From Amycolatopsis sp. WAC 01376 (GTDB lineage: Bacteria > Actinomycetota > Actinomycetes > Mycobacteriales > Pseudonocardiaceae), in assembly GCF_003947415.1 (NCBI RefSeq), contig NZ_QHKL01000001.1, positions 62,001 through 126,000 on the forward strand: DNA of 64,000 nt, read 5' to 3'. Position 1 is the first letter of the stretch. Every line of letters begins with the position of its first letter. The translations under genes and the position numbers were made by a program. Shown here piece by piece: positions 25,545 through 35,258 of this stretch. A model generated the notes under the pieces. The model was not told where the DNA came from, ran no database searches, and worked only from the letters and a program-made list of their open reading frames with translations.

Positions 25545-25666
25545 GCGTTTCGCGGGCTGACTGCGATCCGGGCGCGTTCGCCTTTAGCGGGCTAAACGCG
25601 CTCCGGTGATCGCGTTTAGGGGGCTAAACGCAGGTCAGGGCGACTTGCGTTTAGCGGGCTAAACGC
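25545..25666. repeat. Cluster of four palindromic repeats
   Basis: The cores start at 25548 (diverged, TTTCGCGGGCTGAC), 25583, 25615 and 25650. Spacings are 35, 32 and 35 bp; alternate copies are 67 bp apart. The last is a perfect 20-mer and lies just after the map stop. Confidence 0.9.
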
Positions 25667-25690
25667 GATCCGAGAGCGGGAAGGCCGAGG

Positions 25691-26467
25691 TCAGGCGTCT
25701 TCGGGGGCGGTCAGCACCCACGGACCGTCGTCGGTGATCGCGACGGTGTGCTCCCAGTGCGCGGCCCGCGAGCCGTCCGCGGTCACGACGGTCCACCCGT
25801 CGTCGAGCTCGACGGTCTCACCGCCGCCACCGGTCAGCATGGGCTCGATCGCGAGCGCCATGCCGGTCTTGAGCCGCGGGCCCTTGCCCGGTTTGCCCAG
25901 GTTCGGCAGGAACGGGTCCATGTGCATCTGGCGCCCGATGCCGTGACCGCCGTACTCGACGATCATCCCGTACTCGATGCCGTCTTCCTGGCCTGCCTTC
26001 TCGGCCGCGGTCTGCACCGCGTGCGAGATGTCCGTGAGCCTGCCGCCGGACGACACCGCGGCGATTCCCGCCCACATCGCCGCCTCGGTGGCGGCCGAAA
26101 GCGCCAGATCCGCCTTCGACACCTCACCGATCGCGAGGGTGACCGCGGAATCGCCGTGCCAGCCGTCGAGGATGGCGCCGCAATCCACCGAAATGATGTC
26201 GCCGTCGTTCAGGGCGTGCGTCTTCGACGGGATGCCGTGGACGATCTGCTCGTTCACCGAAGCGCAGATCGACGCCGGAAAGCCGTGGTATCCCTTGAAC
26301 GAGGGCACCGCGCCGGCGTCGCGGATCGTCTGCTCGGCGAGTTCGTCGAGATCGGCCGTGGTCGCCCCCGGCTTGGCGATCTCGCGCACCGCGGTGAGGG
26401 TGCGCCAGACGACCAGTCCGGCGGCCCGCATCGCCTGGAGCTCGCCAGGAGTCTTGATTTCGATCAT
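25691..26467 (-). CDS. map: Methionine aminopeptidase, type I
   Basis: 258 aa. It removes N-terminal Met from nascent proteins. Metal ligands are visible: Asp in ISVDCGAILDGWHGDSAV (two), His in YGGHGIGRQMH, Glu in LAIEPML and Glu in HWEHTVAIT; the substrate His is in YHGFPASICAS. The ATG at 26467 (MIEIKTPGEL) is the expected family start. An in-frame GTG at 26515 overlaps the adk stop and would add 16 residues. A 10-codon minigene ends on the ATG itself. Confidence 0.95.
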   Translation of the reverse strand: MIEIKTPGELQAMRAAGLVVWRTLTAVREIAKPGATTADLDELAEQTIRDAGAVPSFKGYHGFPASICASVNEQIVHGIPSKTHALNDGDIISVDCGAILDGWHGDSAVTLAIGEVSKADLALSAATEAAMWAGIAAVSSGGRLTDISHAVQTAAEKAGQEDGIEYGMIVEYGGHGIGRQMHMDPFLPNLGKPGKGPRLKTGMALAIEPMLTGGGGETVELDDGWTVVTADGSRAAHWEHTVAITDDGPWVLTAPEDA

Positions 26468-26497
26468 GCGCCCACGACGAAGCCGTTGCAGTACACG
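26465..26497 (-). promoter_or_regulatory. Possible leader minigene for map
   Basis: GGAGG (26505-26501) is followed after 5 bases by GTG, which reads 10 codons (VYCNGFVVGA) to TGA. That TGA overlaps the map ATG as ATGA. The map ATG itself has no good ribosome-binding site, so coupling through this minigene is plausible. Confidence 0.4.
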
Positions 26498-26511
26498 CAG
26501 TCCTCCGAGGT

Positions 26512-27066
26512 TCACGTGCGGTCGCGCAGCGCTTCCAGCACGCGGGCGGAGATCTCGTCGACCGTGCCGACGCCGTCGACGGTGACCAGGATGTCCGCGT
26601 AGTACTCGAGCAGCGGAGCCGTCTCGGACACGTAGATCTGCTGACGACGACGGATGACCTCTTCGGTGTCGTCCGAGCGGCCGCGGGACAGCAGCCGCTC
26701 GACGACGACGTCTTCCGAAACCTGGAGCTGGATGACCGCGTTCAGCTTGGTGTCGACCTCGCCGAGGATCTCGCCGAGAACGTCGGCCTGCTTGGTGTTC
26801 CGAGGGAACCCGTCCAGCAGGAAACCGACCTTGGCGTCAGGTTCGGCAAGGCGCTCGCGCACCATCTCGTTCGTGACCGAATCGGGCACGAGTTCGCCGG
26901 AATCCAGGTAGCGCTTGGCCTCCTGGCCCAGCGGCGTCTGCTCGCCCACGTGGGCGCGGAACAGATCGCCGGTCGAGATGTGCGGGATCCGGAGCTTCTC
27001 CGACAGTGCTACCGCCTGAGTACCTTTGCCCGCGCCAGGAGGGCCAACGAGAACCAGGCGCGTCAC
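26512..27066 (-). CDS. adk: Adenylate kinase
   Basis: 184 aa, short form without the long LID, as in mycobacteria. P-loop [12 protein letters not shown]-binding STGDLFRAH and [10 protein letters not shown] are present. It converts AMP and ATP to two ADP. The GTG at 27066 overlaps the secY stop (GTGA), indicating coupling. Confidence 0.97.
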   Translation of the reverse strand: MTRLVLVGPPGAGKGTQAVALSEKLRIPHISTGDLFRAHVGEQTPLGQEAKRYLDSGELVPDSVTNEMVRERLAEPDAKVGFLLDGFPRNTKQADVLGEILGEVDTKLNAVIQLQVSEDVVVERLLSRGRSDDTEEVIRRRQQIYVSETAPLLEYYADILVTVDGVGTVDEISARVLEALRDRT

Positions 27067-28370
27067 TTCAAGAACCCTTCGTAGTTACGTTGCATCAGCT
27101 GGCTTTCGATCTGCTTCACGGTGTCGAGACCGACACCGACCATGATCAGCACAGCCGTGCCACCGAACGGGAAGTTCTGGTTGTTCCCGCTACCGGTAAC
27201 GGACAAGAAGAAGTTCGGAAGGATCGCGATGATGCCCAGGTACAGCGAGCCCGGCAGAGTGATGCGGCCGAGGACGTAGCTGAGGTACTCCGCGGTGGGA
27301 CGGCCCGGGCGGATACCCGGGATGAAGCCACCGAACTTCTTCATCTCTTCCGCACGCTCGTCCACGTTGAACGTGATCGTGATGTAGAAGTACGTGAAGA
27401 AGATGATCAACGCGAAGTACAGCAGGACGTGCGCCCAGCTGGACTGGTTGACGATGTAGTTCTGGATGAAGACCTGCCAGCCGGCGTTGCTGTTGGCGTC
27501 ACCGACGAGGCGGCTGATCAGGTCCGGCAGGTAGAGCAGCGACGAGGCGAAGATGACCGGGATGACACCGGCCTGGTTCACCTTGATCGGCAGGTACGTC
27601 GACGTTCCGCCGTACATGCGGCGGCCGATCATGCGCTTGGCGTACTGCACCGGGATCCGGCGCTGGCCCTGCTCGACGAAGATGACGCTGGCGATGATCA
27701 CCAGGCCGAACACACAGATCAGGGTGAAGACCACCGGGCCGGCGCTGCTGAGGATGTTGCCACCCTCGATCGGGATCCGGGCCGCGATGTTCAGGAAGAT
27801 GAGGACGGACATGCCGTTGCCGACACCGCGCTCGGTGATCAGCTCACCCAGCCACATCATGACGGCGGTACCGGCGGTCATCGTGATGACGATGATGGCC
27901 AGCGTGTAGACGCTGTTGTCCGGGATGATCGCGGTGTCGCACTGCGGGAAGAGCTGCTTGCGGTCGGCGAGCGCCACCACACCGGTGGCCTGCAGGATCG
28001 CGAGGGCGATCGTCAGGTACCGGGTGTACTGGGTCAGCTTGCCCTGGCCGGCCTGGCCTTCCTTCTTCAGTTCCTCGAACCGCGGGATGACCACGGTGAG
28101 GAGCTGGACGATGATGCTCGCCGTGATGTACGGCATGATGCCGGTCGAGAACAGCGACAGCTGCAGCAGTGCACCGCCACTGAACAGGTTCAGCAGCTGA
28201 TAGACGCCCTCCTGCGACCCGGTCTCCGTGCATTGCTGCACGGCGGAATACGAGATACCCGGGGCCGGAATGGTGGCACCGATTCGGTAGACCGCGACGA
28301 TGGCTAGCGTGAACAGGATCTTCTTACGTAGATCCGGCGTCGCTAGAGCCGAGCGGAAGGCGCTGAGCAC
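27063..28370 (-). CDS. secY: Preprotein translocase SecY
   Basis: 435 aa with ten transmembrane helices, the pore of the Sec channel. The N-terminus [20 protein letters not shown] and [15 protein letters not shown] are family hallmarks. The GTG at 28370 has GAGGAGG 9 bases upstream and agrees with the normal start; the upstream open frame to 28484 is leader. Operon secY-adk-map. Confidence 0.97.
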   Translation of the reverse strand: MLSAFRSALATPDLRKKILFTLAIVAVYRIGATIPAPGISYSAVQQCTETGSQEGVYQLLNLFSGGALLQLSLFSTGIMPYITASIIVQLLTVVIPRFEELKKEGQAGQGKLTQYTRYLTIALAILQATGVVALADRKQLFPQCDTAIIPDNSVYTLAIIVITMTAGTAVMMWLGELITERGVGNGMSVLIFLNIAARIPIEGGNILSSAGPVVFTLICVFGLVIIASVIFVEQGQRRIPVQYAKRMIGRRMYGGTSTYLPIKVNQAGVIPVIFASSLLYLPDLISRLVGDANSNAGWQVFIQNYIVNQSSWAHVLLYFALIIFFTYFYITITFNVDERAEEMKKFGGFIPGIRPGRPTAEYLSYVLGRITLPGSLYLGIIAILPNFFLSVTGSGNNQNFPFGGTAVLIMVGVGLDTVKQIESQLMQRNYEGFLK

Positions 28371-28468
28371 GCGGGGAACCTCCTCGGCGTCGTCGGCTGT
28401 CTTACCGACGATCGGCTTGGCCGGCCTGGGGCCGGCGGGAACACACAGCTTTCTGGCACAAGCCAGGA

Positions 28469-28498
28469 ACGCTTCGGGGCACACTCGTCCCGAAGCGT
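28469..28498 (-). promoter_or_regulatory. Leader hairpin upstream of secY
   Basis: A perfect 10-bp stem, ACGCTTCGGG / CCCGAAGCGT, with a 10-base loop. A smaller CTGGC-ACAA-GCCAG hairpin lies at 28453-28466. They sit 83-128 bases upstream of the secY GTG, so could control secY translation or transcription. Confidence 0.5.
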
Positions 28499-28652
28499 GT
28501 CGCCGACTCTAACAGCTTCACAGGGCGTGTCCGCAGTGCGTGTGGGTTTTCCGGACGAAGGTTGGTCCGCGAGGTTGATCGACTCGCGCTTCTCGCTCGG
28601 GAACCTTGACAGATCGCCTTGTCGTCACTCACTTTCCTGGCCCCACCGGATC

Positions 28653-28672
28653 GCACTTAGCCCGCTAAACGC
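28653..28672. repeat. Palindromic repeat between secY and the LysE-type gene
   Basis: GCACTTAGCCCGCTAAACGC with flanks GGATC and GCTGTG. One arm has CTTAG instead of TTTAG. Confidence 0.88.
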
Positions 28673-28691
28673 GCTGTGATCAGGGACGGGT

Positions 28692-29324
28692 TCAGGAGCT
28701 CGAAGCGGCGAGCGCGCCCGCCATCCCGAGGAGCACGACGCCGGTGCCGCGGTCGACGTTGCGGGTCGCGCGGCGGGACAGCCGGAGCGACTTCACGAGC
28801 GCTCCTGCCCCGATGTAGGTCGCGCCGGCGACGAACTCGGCGAGCAGGTAGACGGCGCCGAGGATCGCGATCTGAGTGGAAAAGGAGCCGTGAGCTGCGT
28901 CGATGAACTGGGGTACGAACGCGGTGAAGATGAGGATCGCCTTCGGGTTCGTGATCGCGACGACGAATTCCTTCCTCGCGATCCGTAGCGCCGGTACGGA
29001 TTCAGTACCCTGCGGCGCCTGGACCAGCGCGGTCCGCCCGGCCCGGAACGTCGACCACAGCAGGCGCCCGCCGATCCAGACCAGGTAGGCGACGCCCGCC
29101 CACTTGATCACCGTGAGTGCAAGTTCGGAAGCCGCGAGGAGCTGTCCGAGCCCTGCCGCGACAGCCGCGATCAACACCGTGAATGCGGCCAAACGGCCTA
29201 ACAGGCCGGCGAGCCCTTTCCACGCCCCCTGTGTCATGCCGTGGTGCAGACCGAGCAGATTGTTCGCCCCTGGCGTAAAAGCCACGAGCACCGCCGCTCC
29301 GAAAAAGACCGTCACCCAAGTCAT
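28692..29324 (-). CDS. LysE/RhtB-family amino-acid exporter
   Basis: 210 aa with about six transmembrane helices. The family signature FTPGANNLLGLHHGMTQGAW lies near the N-terminus, and ITNPKAILIFTAFVPQF is the second conserved block. It probably exports an amino acid or small metabolite; the substrate cannot be inferred. It stands alone between secY and rplO, where mycobacteria also carry inserted genes. Confidence 0.88.
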   Translation of the reverse strand: MTWVTVFFGAAVLVAFTPGANNLLGLHHGMTQGAWKGLAGLLGRLAAFTVLIAAVAAGLGQLLAASELALTVIKWAGVAYLVWIGGRLLWSTFRAGRTALVQAPQGTESVPALRIARKEFVVAITNPKAILIFTAFVPQFIDAAHGSFSTQIAILGAVYLLAEFVAGATYIGAGALVKSLRLSRRATRNVDRGTGVVLLGMAGALAASSS

Positions 29325-29362
29325 CGGCCACCTCCTCCCCCACCGTATCGGCGGCCGCGAGC

Positions 29363-29382
29363 GCGTTTAGCGGGCTAATCGC
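29363..29382. repeat. Palindromic repeat forming the 3' end of a gene
   Basis: GCGTTTAGCGGGCTAATCGC. Its right arm encodes the last Arg-Asp codons and the TAG stop of the membrane-protein gene on the minus strand (stop at 29375-29377). Confidence 0.9.
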
Positions 29383-30178
29383 GCTCTTTTCGGCCGGATT
29401 CCGGTGGAGGCGCGAAGGCCGAATAGTCCGGTGTCGCCGGCTGTGCGTCGGGCGGAAGCACCGTGATGGAGATGCCGTCTTTCGGTGTGGGCATGTCCGC
29501 GAGGCTCAGGTCACCGTTCATCGGGAACTCGTCGTCCTGGACGCGGTGGCTCATCAGAGCCGCACCGGCCGCGGCCACGACTGCGGCGAAGAGCGCCCAC
29601 ATGCCCGCCTCCAGCGTCAGCGTCACCTTGGTGTCCTCTCCCATCGGGCGTCCGAGCCCCAGCGTGACGGCGGTGACGACGACTCCCGCGAGGAATACCG
29701 CCGCGATGGTGGTGAGCCATCGGTCCACAGTGCCCGGACGTCGGAGGCGGGCGGCGCGGACGCTGGCGACCGTGGCCGCGAGAAGGAACGCCGCGGCGAT
29801 CAGGAGCGGGATGCCGACAGGCGACGTCGATGTGGTCACTGGAGGGTGGCCGGGCTGGATGATCTTCAGCTCCCACGCACCTTGCACGACCTCGATCACG
29901 ACCTCGGCGCTGCGATCGAAGCTGAGTTGATGCTCGGTGCTGAATAACGGGAAGAGACAGCCCATGAGGGTCAGCACCAGGGCCAGGACACCCAATCCCG
30001 CCGCGACGAGCCTTCGGGGTTCAGGCCGGCCGGACCGCACCGGCCTTTCCGCAGGATCCATGGGACCCGGGACCGATACGACCATCGGCGGGGCGTCCGG
30101 CTGCTGAGGGGGCTGCGGATCCTGCCCTGGAGGTATGGCCACCCCACGATCCTTCCAGCTCAGGCACCCCTCCGCCAT
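29375..30178 (-). CDS. Membrane protein of unknown function
   Basis: 267 aa. The Pro-rich cytoplasmic start (PPGQDPQPPQQPDAPP) is followed by a transmembrane helix at about 58-80, an exported stretch of about 35 residues (SAEVVIEVVQGAWELKIIQ), then three more helices. The C-terminal tail is hydrophilic and ends GRKERD. The last residues and the stop codon come from a palindromic repeat. ATG 30178 has GAGGAGG upstream. No family recognised. Confidence 0.7.
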   Translation of the reverse strand: MAEGCLSWKDRGVAIPPGQDPQPPQQPDAPPMVVSVPGPMDPAERPVRSGRPEPRRLVAAGLGVLALVLTLMGCLFPLFSTEHQLSFDRSAEVVIEVVQGAWELKIIQPGHPPVTTSTSPVGIPLLIAAAFLLAATVASVRAARLRRPGTVDRWLTTIAAVFLAGVVVTAVTLGLGRPMGEDTKVTLTLEAGMWALFAAVVAAAGAALMSHRVQDDEFPMNGDLSLADMPTPKDGISITVLPPDAQPATPDYSAFAPPPESGRKERD

Positions 30179-30201
30179 GCTCCGGCCTCCTCGTCCAGAT
30201 C

Positions 30202-30388
30202 GCCTTTAGCCCCCTAATCGCGATCTGGACGGCGGGCACCTGGGCGACCGGCGGAGCGCGTTTAGCCCCCTAATCGCGATCCGGGGGCCGGAGGGGCTGC
30301 CCGCGTCGGGATCGCGATTAGGGGGCTAAACGCAAGTCGGCGCGAGCGCCGGGCGGAGGGGCCGGATCGCGATTAGGGGGCTAAACGC
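30202..30388. repeat. Regular array of four palindromic repeats
   Basis: The cores start at 30205, 30261, 30317 and 30372, spaced 56, 56 and 55 bp. The spacer sequences are not alike. The first has extended arms CCAGATCG / CGATCTGG. The first two have TTTAGCCCCCTAAT cores and the last two ATTAGGGGGCTAAA, which are reverse complements of each other. Confidence 0.93.
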
Positions 30389-30408
30389 GCCCGGGGTGAG
30401 CGCAAGCG

Positions 30409-30442
30409 AAAGGCCCGCCGTGGCGGAGCCAGGCGGGCCTTT
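30409..30442 (-). terminator. Terminator after rplO
   Basis: The 11-bp stem AAAGGCCCGCC / GGCGGGCCTTT with a 12-base loop ends the long ribosomal operon on the minus strand. Confidence 0.8.
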
Positions 30443-30464
30443 CGGTGAAGCGAGCGAAGAAAGC

Positions 30465-30911
30465 TCAGAGCGTGGTGGCGGAGCCACCGGCGGCGGAGAG
30501 CTTCTCCTTGGCGGAGCCGGAGAAAGCGTCGGCGGTGACGTCCAGCTTGACGCCGTTCAGGTCACCGTTGCCGAGCACCTTCACGAGCTTGTTCTTGCGA
30601 ACAAGACCCTTTGCGACGAGCTCCTCGTTGCCGACCTTGCCACCCTCCGGGAAAACGCGGGCGATGTCGCCCAGGTTCACCGGCTGGTACTCGGTACGGA
30701 AGCGGTTCTTGAAGCCGCGAAGCTTCGGGAGCCGCATGTGGATGGGCATCTGCCCACCCTCGAAACCGGCGGGCACGTTCTTCCGGGCCTTGGTGCCCTT
30801 GGTACCGCGACCGGCGGTCTTGCCCTTCGAGCCCTCACCACGGCCGACGCGCATCTTCTCGCGCTTCGAGCCCGGAGCGGGACGAAGGTGGTGGATCTTG
30901 ATGGCAGTCAT
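30465..30911 (-). CDS. rplO: 50S ribosomal protein L15
   Basis: 148 aa: [20 protein letters not shown], then [20 protein letters not shown]. Its ATG overlaps the rpmD stop (ATGA). Last gene of the spc operon here, followed by a terminator rather than secY. Confidence 0.97.
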   Translation of the reverse strand: MTAIKIHHLRPAPGSKREKMRVGRGEGSKGKTAGRGTKGTKARKNVPAGFEGGQMPIHMRLPKLRGFKNRFRTEYQPVNLGDIARVFPEGGKVGNEELVAKGLVRKNKLVKVLGNGDLNGVKLDVTADAFSGSAKEKLSAAGGSATTL

Positions 30912-31093
30912 GCCTTGACCTCCTCGACCTCCACCAGGTGGCGGACCGTGTGGATGAGGCCGCGAACCTGGGGGGTGTCTTCACGCACCACAGACTGCCG
31001 GATCTTGCGCAGCCCGAGGGTGCGCAACGATTCACGGTGGTTGTGCTTGGTGCCGATCTTGCTCTTGACCTGGGTCACCTTGAGCTGAGTCAT
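30908..31093 (-). CDS. rpmD: 50S ribosomal protein L30
   Basis: 61 aa: [19 protein letters not shown], then [23 protein letters not shown] 31093 is the family start, one base after the rpsE stop. Confidence 0.96.
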   Translation of the reverse strand: MTQLKVTQVKSKIGTKHNHRESLRTLGLRKIRQSVVREDTPQVRGLIHTVRHLVEVEEVKA

Positions 31094-31094
31094 G

Positions 31095-31742
31095 TCAGAC
31101 CCCCTGACCCGCACGCTGGCGCAGCATCCGAGCCGGGGCGACGTCCTCGAGCGGGAGACCGCGGCGGGCCGCGACCTCTTCGGGACGCTGCAGACCCTTC
31201 AGGGCCGCCACGGTCGCGTGCACGATGTTGATCGCGTTGTCGGAGCCGAGCGACTTCGACAGCACGTCGTGGACACCCGCGCACTCCAGCACCGCGCGGA
31301 CCGGACCACCGGCGATGACACCGGTACCGGCGGAAGCCGGACGCAGCAGCACGACACCGGCGGCTTCCTCACCCTGGATCGGGTGGGGAATGGTGCCACC
31401 GACGCGGGGAACGCGGAAGAAGTTCTTCTTCGCTTCCTCGACGCCCTTGGCGATGGCCGCGGGAACTTCCTTGGCCTTGCCGTAGCCGACGCCGACCTGA
31501 CCGTCGCCGTCACCGACGACCACCAGGGCGGTGAAGCTGAAGCGACGACCACCCTTGACGACCTTGGCGACGCGGTTGATCGTCACGACCTTCTCGAGGT
31601 GCGGGGTCTTTTCCTGGCCGGCCCCGCCACGACCGCTGTCGCGACGATCCCGGCCGCCACCACGACGTTCATTGCGGTCGTTGCCGCCCTGTCCGCCGGG
31701 TCCGCCCTGTCCGCCGCCGAATTGCCGTGTACGTCCCGGCAT
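31095..31742 (-). CDS. rpsE: 30S ribosomal protein S5
   Basis: 215 aa. The conserved core begins at [20 protein letters not shown], with [18 protein letters not shown] following. A Gly/Arg-rich extension of about 45 residues ([20 protein letters not shown]) precedes it. ATG 31742 has AAGGACAG upstream. Confidence 0.96.
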   Translation of the reverse strand: MPGRTRQFGGGQGGPGGQGGNDRNERRGGGRDRRDSGRGGAGQEKTPHLEKVVTINRVAKVVKGGRRFSFTALVVVGDGDGQVGVGYGKAKEVPAAIAKGVEEAKKNFFRVPRVGGTIPHPIQGEEAAGVVLLRPASAGTGVIAGGPVRAVLECAGVHDVLSKSLGSDNAINIVHATVAALKGLQRPEEVAARRGLPLEDVAPARMLRQRAGQGV

Positions 31743-31773
31743 CAGGCTGTCCTTCCATTCACGAGCATCTGCA

Positions 31774-32172
31774 TCAGAATTCCAACCCCGCTTCACGGGC
31801 GGCGTCAGCGAGAGCGGCGATGCGGCCGTGGTAAGCGTTACCGCCACGGTCGAACACCACGGTCGAGACACCGGCGTTCTTGGCGCGGTTGGCGACAAGC
31901 TCCCCGACCTTCGCGGCCTTGGCCTTCTTGTCGCCGTCGAGCGCGCGGACGTCCGCCTCGAGGGTGGACGCCGACGCCAGGGTCTTGCCGGCGAGGTCGT
32001 CGATCAGCTGCACGGCGATGTGCCGCGACGAACGCTTGACGACCAGGCGCGGACGCTGGTCCGTGCCGTTGATCTTCTTGCGAAGGCGGAAGTGCCGACG
32101 GGCCTTCGCGACGCGGCGGCGGGTCGAGATGTCCTTGCCGACCGGCTTGCGCTTCGTAGTCGTGTCGCTCAT
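31774..32172 (-). CDS. rplR: 50S ribosomal protein L18
   Basis: 132 aa: [20 protein letters not shown], then [18 protein letters not shown]; binds 5S rRNA. ATG at 32172 is chosen; a GTG at 32178 overlapping the rplF stop (GTGA) would add two residues. Confidence 0.95.
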   Translation of the reverse strand: MSDTTTKRKPVGKDISTRRRVAKARRHFRLRKKINGTDQRPRLVVKRSSRHIAVQLIDDLAGKTLASASTLEADVRALDGDKKAKAAKVGELVANRAKNAGVSTVVFDRGGNAYHGRIAALADAAREAGLEF

Positions 32173-32174
32173 GA

Positions 32175-32714
32175 TCACTTACCCGTCTTTCCGACCTTGC
32201 GGCGGATCTTCTCACCCTCGTAGCGCAGGCCCTTGCCCTTGTACGGGTCCGGGCGGCGCAGCTTGCGGATGACCGCGGCGATCTGGCCGACCTTCTGCTT
32301 GTCGATGCCCGAGACCGAGAACCGGGTGGGGGTCTCGACCTTGAAGGTGATGCCTTCCGGGGCCTCGATCTTCACCGGGTGGCTGTAGCCGAGGGCGAAC
32401 TCGAGGTCCGATCCCTTGGCCTGCACGCGGTAACCGACACCGTGGATTTCGAGCTTCTTCTCGTAGCCTTCGGTCACACCGACGACGAGGTTGTTGACCA
32501 GCGTCCGGGTGAGACCGTGCAGGGCACGGCTGGTGCGCTCCTCGTCGGGCCGCTTCACCTGCAGCGTGCCGTCTTCGGCGCGCTCCACGGTGATCGGCTC
32601 GGCGATGGTGTGCTCAAGGGTGCCCTTGGGCCCCTTGACCTTGATCTGCTGACCATCGATGGTCACCTCGACCCCGGAGGGGACGGCGACCGGCAGCTTT
32701 CCAATGCGTGACAT
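32175..32714 (-). CDS. rplF: 50S ribosomal protein L6
   Basis: 179 aa: [20 protein letters not shown], with the C-terminal block [23 protein letters not shown] 32714 matches the family start, with AAGGGGG upstream. Confidence 0.97.
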   Translation of the reverse strand: MSRIGKLPVAVPSGVEVTIDGQQIKVKGPKGTLEHTIAEPITVERAEDGTLQVKRPDEERTSRALHGLTRTLVNNLVVGVTEGYEKKLEIHGVGYRVQAKGSDLEFALGYSHPVKIEAPEGITFKVETPTRFSVSGIDKQKVGQIAAVIRKLRRPDPYKGKGLRYEGEKIRRKVGKTGK

Positions 32715-32730
32715 GTCTGTGCCCCCTTCC

Positions 32731-33129
32731 TTACCAGACGTAGGCGAGGACTTCGCCGCCCACGCTGTTTCGCTTGGCCTGACGGTCGGTCTGGAGGCCG
32801 GACGACGTCGAGATGATCGCGACGCCGAGGCCACCGAGAACCGACGGCAGTTCGGTCGATTTTGCGTAGACCCGCAGGCCGGGCTTGGACACGCGGCGAA
32901 GGCCGGCGATGCTGCGCTCACGGTTGGGGCCGTACTTCAGCTCCACGATGAGGTTCTTGTGCTTCTCGCCCGGCTCGTCGCGGTAGCCCGAGATGTAGCC
33001 CTCGCGCTTGAGGATCTCGGCGATGTTCGCCTTGATCTTCGAGTGGGGAAGCACGACCTCGTCGTGGTAAGCCGAGTTCGCGTTACGCAGACGGGTCAAG
33101 AAGTCTGCGATGGGGTCGGTCATCGTCAT
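32731..33129 (-). CDS. rpsH: 30S ribosomal protein S8
   Basis: 132 aa: [20 protein letters not shown], then [20 protein letters not shown] near the C-terminus. The start could be ATG 33129 or 33123; both have acceptable spacing. Confidence 0.96.
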   Translation of the reverse strand: MTMTDPIADFLTRLRNANSAYHDEVVLPHSKIKANIAEILKREGYISGYRDEPGEKHKNLIVELKYGPNRERSIAGLRRVSKPGLRVYAKSTELPSVLGGLGVAIISTSSGLQTDRQAKRNSVGGEVLAYVW

Positions 33130-33209
33130 GGTGACCTGTCAACCTTTCTCGCCCTGGTTCCCTGCATCGACTGCAAGGCCTGTGGCGAAGTGGGAGTTAA
33201 AAAAGACTC

Positions 33210-33395
33210 TTACCAGCTGGACTTGCGGACGCCGGGCAGCTCGCCCGCGTGTGCCATCTCGCGAAGGCAGATCCGGCAGAGCCCGAACTTGCGGAACACC
33301 GAGTGCGGGCGACCGCATCGCTGGCAACGCGTGTAACCGCGAACCTTGAACTTCGGCGTCTTCGCGGCCTTGTGGACCAGTGCTTTCTTGGCCAT
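33210..33395 (-). CDS. rpsN: 30S ribosomal protein S14, zinc type (Z)
   Basis: 61 aa. Two CxxC pairs ([20 protein letters not shown]) mark the short zinc-binding form used under zinc-replete conditions. ATG 33395 begins [12 protein letters not shown]. Located between rplE and rpsH as usual. Confidence 0.96.
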   Translation of the reverse strand: MAKKALVHKAAKTPKFKVRGYTRCQRCGRPHSVFRKFGLCRICLREMAHAGELPGVRKSSW

Positions 33396-33399
33396 CGAC

Positions 33400-33963
33400 T
33401 CAGTTCTCCTTGAACGGGAAGCCGAGCTTGCGAAGCAGCGCGCGGCCCTCGTCGTCGGTGTTGGCGGTGGTGACGACAGTGACGTCCATACCGCGCGGGC
33501 GGTCGATGGCGTCCGGGTCGATCTCGTGGAACATGGACTGCTCGTTGAGACCGAACGTGTAGTTGCCGTTGCCGTCGAACTGCTTCGGCGAAAGTCCGCG
33601 GAAGTCACGGATACGCGGAAGCGCGATGGTCAGCAGCCGGTCGAGGAACTCCCACATCCGGTCGCCGCGCAGCGTGACGCGCGCACCGATCGGCTGGCCC
33701 TCGCGCAGCTTGAACTGCGCGATGGACTTGCGAGCCTTGCGAACCTCGGGCTTCTGCCCGGTGATCGCGGCCAGGTCGCGGATGGCGCCTTCGATCAGCT
33801 TGCTGTCACGGGCGGCGTCACCGACACCCATGTTCACGACGACCTTGACGACGCCCGGGATCTGGTGGACGTTCTCGAAGGAGAACTCCTCCTGGAGCTG
33901 TCCCTTGATCTCCTCGCGGTACCGCACCTTGAGGCGCGGGGCGATCTTCTCTGCGGTGGTCAT
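33400..33963 (-). CDS. rplE: 50S ribosomal protein L5
   Basis: 187 aa: [20 protein letters not shown], then [20 protein letters not shown]; binds 5S rRNA. Follows rplX with a two-base gap. Confidence 0.97.
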   Translation of the reverse strand: MTTAEKIAPRLKVRYREEIKGQLQEEFSFENVHQIPGVVKVVVNMGVGDAARDSKLIEGAIRDLAAITGQKPEVRKARKSIAQFKLREGQPIGARVTLRGDRMWEFLDRLLTIALPRIRDFRGLSPKQFDGNGNYTFGLNEQSMFHEIDPDAIDRPRGMDVTVVTTANTDDEGRALLRKLGFPFKEN

Positions 33964-33965
33964 GA

Positions 33966-34280
33966 TCAGATGTCCTTACCGTTCCGGCGCGAGACCCGGA
34001 CCTTCTTGCCGTCCTCGCCGATGCGGTAGCCGATGCGAGCCGGCTTGCCGTCGGAGTCGACGACCATCACGTTCGAGACGTGGATGGGCGCCTCCTGGGT
34101 GACGATGCCGCCGGACTGCGCACCGCGCTGGGTCTGGGAGATCCGCGTGTGCTTCTTGATCCGGTTCACGCCTTCGACCAGCACGCGCTCACGCTCGGGG
34201 TAGGCCTGGATGACCTTGCCCTTGGCACCCTTGTCCTTGCCGGCGATGACGACGACCGTGTCGCCCTTCTTCACCTTCAT
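33966..34280 (-). CDS. rplX: 50S ribosomal protein L24
   Basis: 104 aa with the KOW motif near the N-terminus ([20 protein letters not shown]), then [12 protein letters not shown]. Assembly initiator of the large subunit. Confidence 0.97.
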   Translation of the reverse strand: MKVKKGDTVVVIAGKDKGAKGKVIQAYPERERVLVEGVNRIKKHTRISQTQRGAQSGGIVTQEAPIHVSNVMVVDSDGKPARIGYRIGEDGKKVRVSRRNGKDI

Positions 34281-34283
34281 GCT

Positions 34284-34652
34284 CTACAACACCTCCGGCG
34301 CGAGCGAAATGATCTTCATGAACTTTCGGTCGCGCAGCTCGCGGCCCACCGGGCCGAAGATGCGGGTGCCGCGGGGCTCATTGTCGTTCTTGATGAGCAC
34401 AGCAGCGTTTTCGTCGAAGCGGATGTAAGAACCGTCCGGACGACGGCGCTCCTTGCGCGTGCGAACGATGACGGCCTTGACGACGTCACCCTTCTTCACG
34501 CCGGCAGCCGGCATGGCGTCCTTCACGGTGGCGACGATGACGTCGCCGATGCCCGCGTAGCGCCGCCCCGAGCCGCCGAGAACGCGGATGCAAAGGATTT
34601 CCTTCGCGCCCGTGTTGTCGGCAACCCGAAGCCGCGACTCCTGCTGGATCAC
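34284..34652 (-). CDS. rplN: 50S ribosomal protein L14
   Basis: 122 aa: [20 protein letters not shown], then [20 protein letters not shown]. The start is GTG at 34652 with AGGAG 8 bases upstream. Confidence 0.97.
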   Translation of the reverse strand: MIQQESRLRVADNTGAKEILCIRVLGGSGRRYAGIGDVIVATVKDAMPAAGVKKGDVVKAVIVRTRKERRRPDGSYIRFDENAAVLIKNDNEPRGTRIFGPVGRELRDRKFMKIISLAPEVL

Positions 34653-34678
34653 GTCTACTCCTGTATGTCGCGCTGGTT

Positions 34679-34696
34679 CTCGCGCTGAAGCGCGAG
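34679..34696 (-). promoter_or_regulatory. Hairpin in the rpsQ-rplN gap
   Basis: An 8-bp perfect stem, CTCGCGCT / AGCGCGAG, with a 2-base turn lies in a 79-base gap. A weaker GGGCTC / GAGTCCC hairpin with a T-run on the minus strand precedes it near 34710-34729. A partial terminator or processing site within the S10-spc transcript is possible. Confidence 0.4.
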
Positions 34697-34731
34697 CCTT
34701 GCGGAACTAAGGGACTCAAAAAGAGCCCTAC

Positions 34732-35013
34732 TTACTTGGCCTTCTCCACGATCTGCACCAGACGCCAGCGCTTGGTCGCCGACAGCGGGCGGGTCTCCAT
34801 CAGGGTGACCCGGTCGCCGACGCCGGCTTCGTTGTTCTCGTCGTGCACCTTGACCTTGCTGGTGCTGCGGAGAACCTTGGCGTAGCGACGGTGCTTCTTG
34901 CGGTCTTCGAGCTCGACCACGATCGTCTTGTTCATCTTGTCCGAGACGACGTAACCCTCACGGACCTTGCGGTCGTTACGGGGGGCCGCCTCAGCGTTGG
35001 GCTGCTCGCTCAT
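34732..35013 (-). CDS. rpsQ: 30S ribosomal protein S17
   Basis: 93 aa: [20 protein letters not shown], then [20 protein letters not shown]. Its ATG overlaps the rpmC stop (ATGA). Confidence 0.97.
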   Translation of the reverse strand: MSEQPNAEAAPRNDRKVREGYVVSDKMNKTIVVELEDRKKHRRYAKVLRSTSKVKVHDENNEAGVGDRVTLMETRPLSATKRWRLVQIVEKAK

Positions 35014-35258
35014 GCGGCACCTTCACTCTCGGCGTCAGGGGAAACGGACAGGCCGAGTTCACGCTCGCGCATGACCGTGTAGATCCGCGCGATGTCCGTG
35101 CGGACGGTGCGCAGACGGCGGTTGTTGTCGAGCTGTCCGGTCGCCATCTGGAAGCGGAGGTTGAAGAGCTCCTCCTTGTATTCCTTCAGACGCAGAACGA
35201 GCTCTTCCGCGGTGAGCTCACGCAGCTCCGATGCCTGGGCAGCACCTGCCTTCGCCAT
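35010..35258 (-). CDS. rpmC: 50S ribosomal protein L29
   Basis: 82 aa: [20 protein letters not shown], then [20 protein letters not shown]. Its ATG overlaps the rplP stop (TGATG). Confidence 0.97.
   Translation of the reverse strand: MAKAGAAQASELRELTAEELVLRLKEYKEELFNLRFQMATGQLDNNRRLRTVRTDIARIYTVMRERELGLSVSPDAESEGAA

Larger units (their letters stand above)
25150..25690. other. Long infA / map intergenic region
   Basis: These 541 bases hold the infA leader and promoter (right of 25150) and, at 25410-25666, five palindromic repeats. No gene was recognised. GC-rich spacer at 25430-25545 shows no coding signature. Confidence 0.6.
28371..28691. other. secY leader and intergenic region
   Basis: This 321-base region holds the secY leader with a strong hairpin at 28469-28498, a TAGAGT hexamer on the minus strand near 28507-28512 that could be a -10, and a palindromic repeat at 28653. 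No gene recognised. Confidence 0.5.

Noticed and set aside
30202..30388. CRISPR array (regular 55-56 bp repeat spacing; also at 25545-25666 and 55359-55516)
   Set aside because: The repeats vary in centre and arms, are found singly across the window and inside genes, spacing ranges from 32 to 79 bp, and no cas gene is present.
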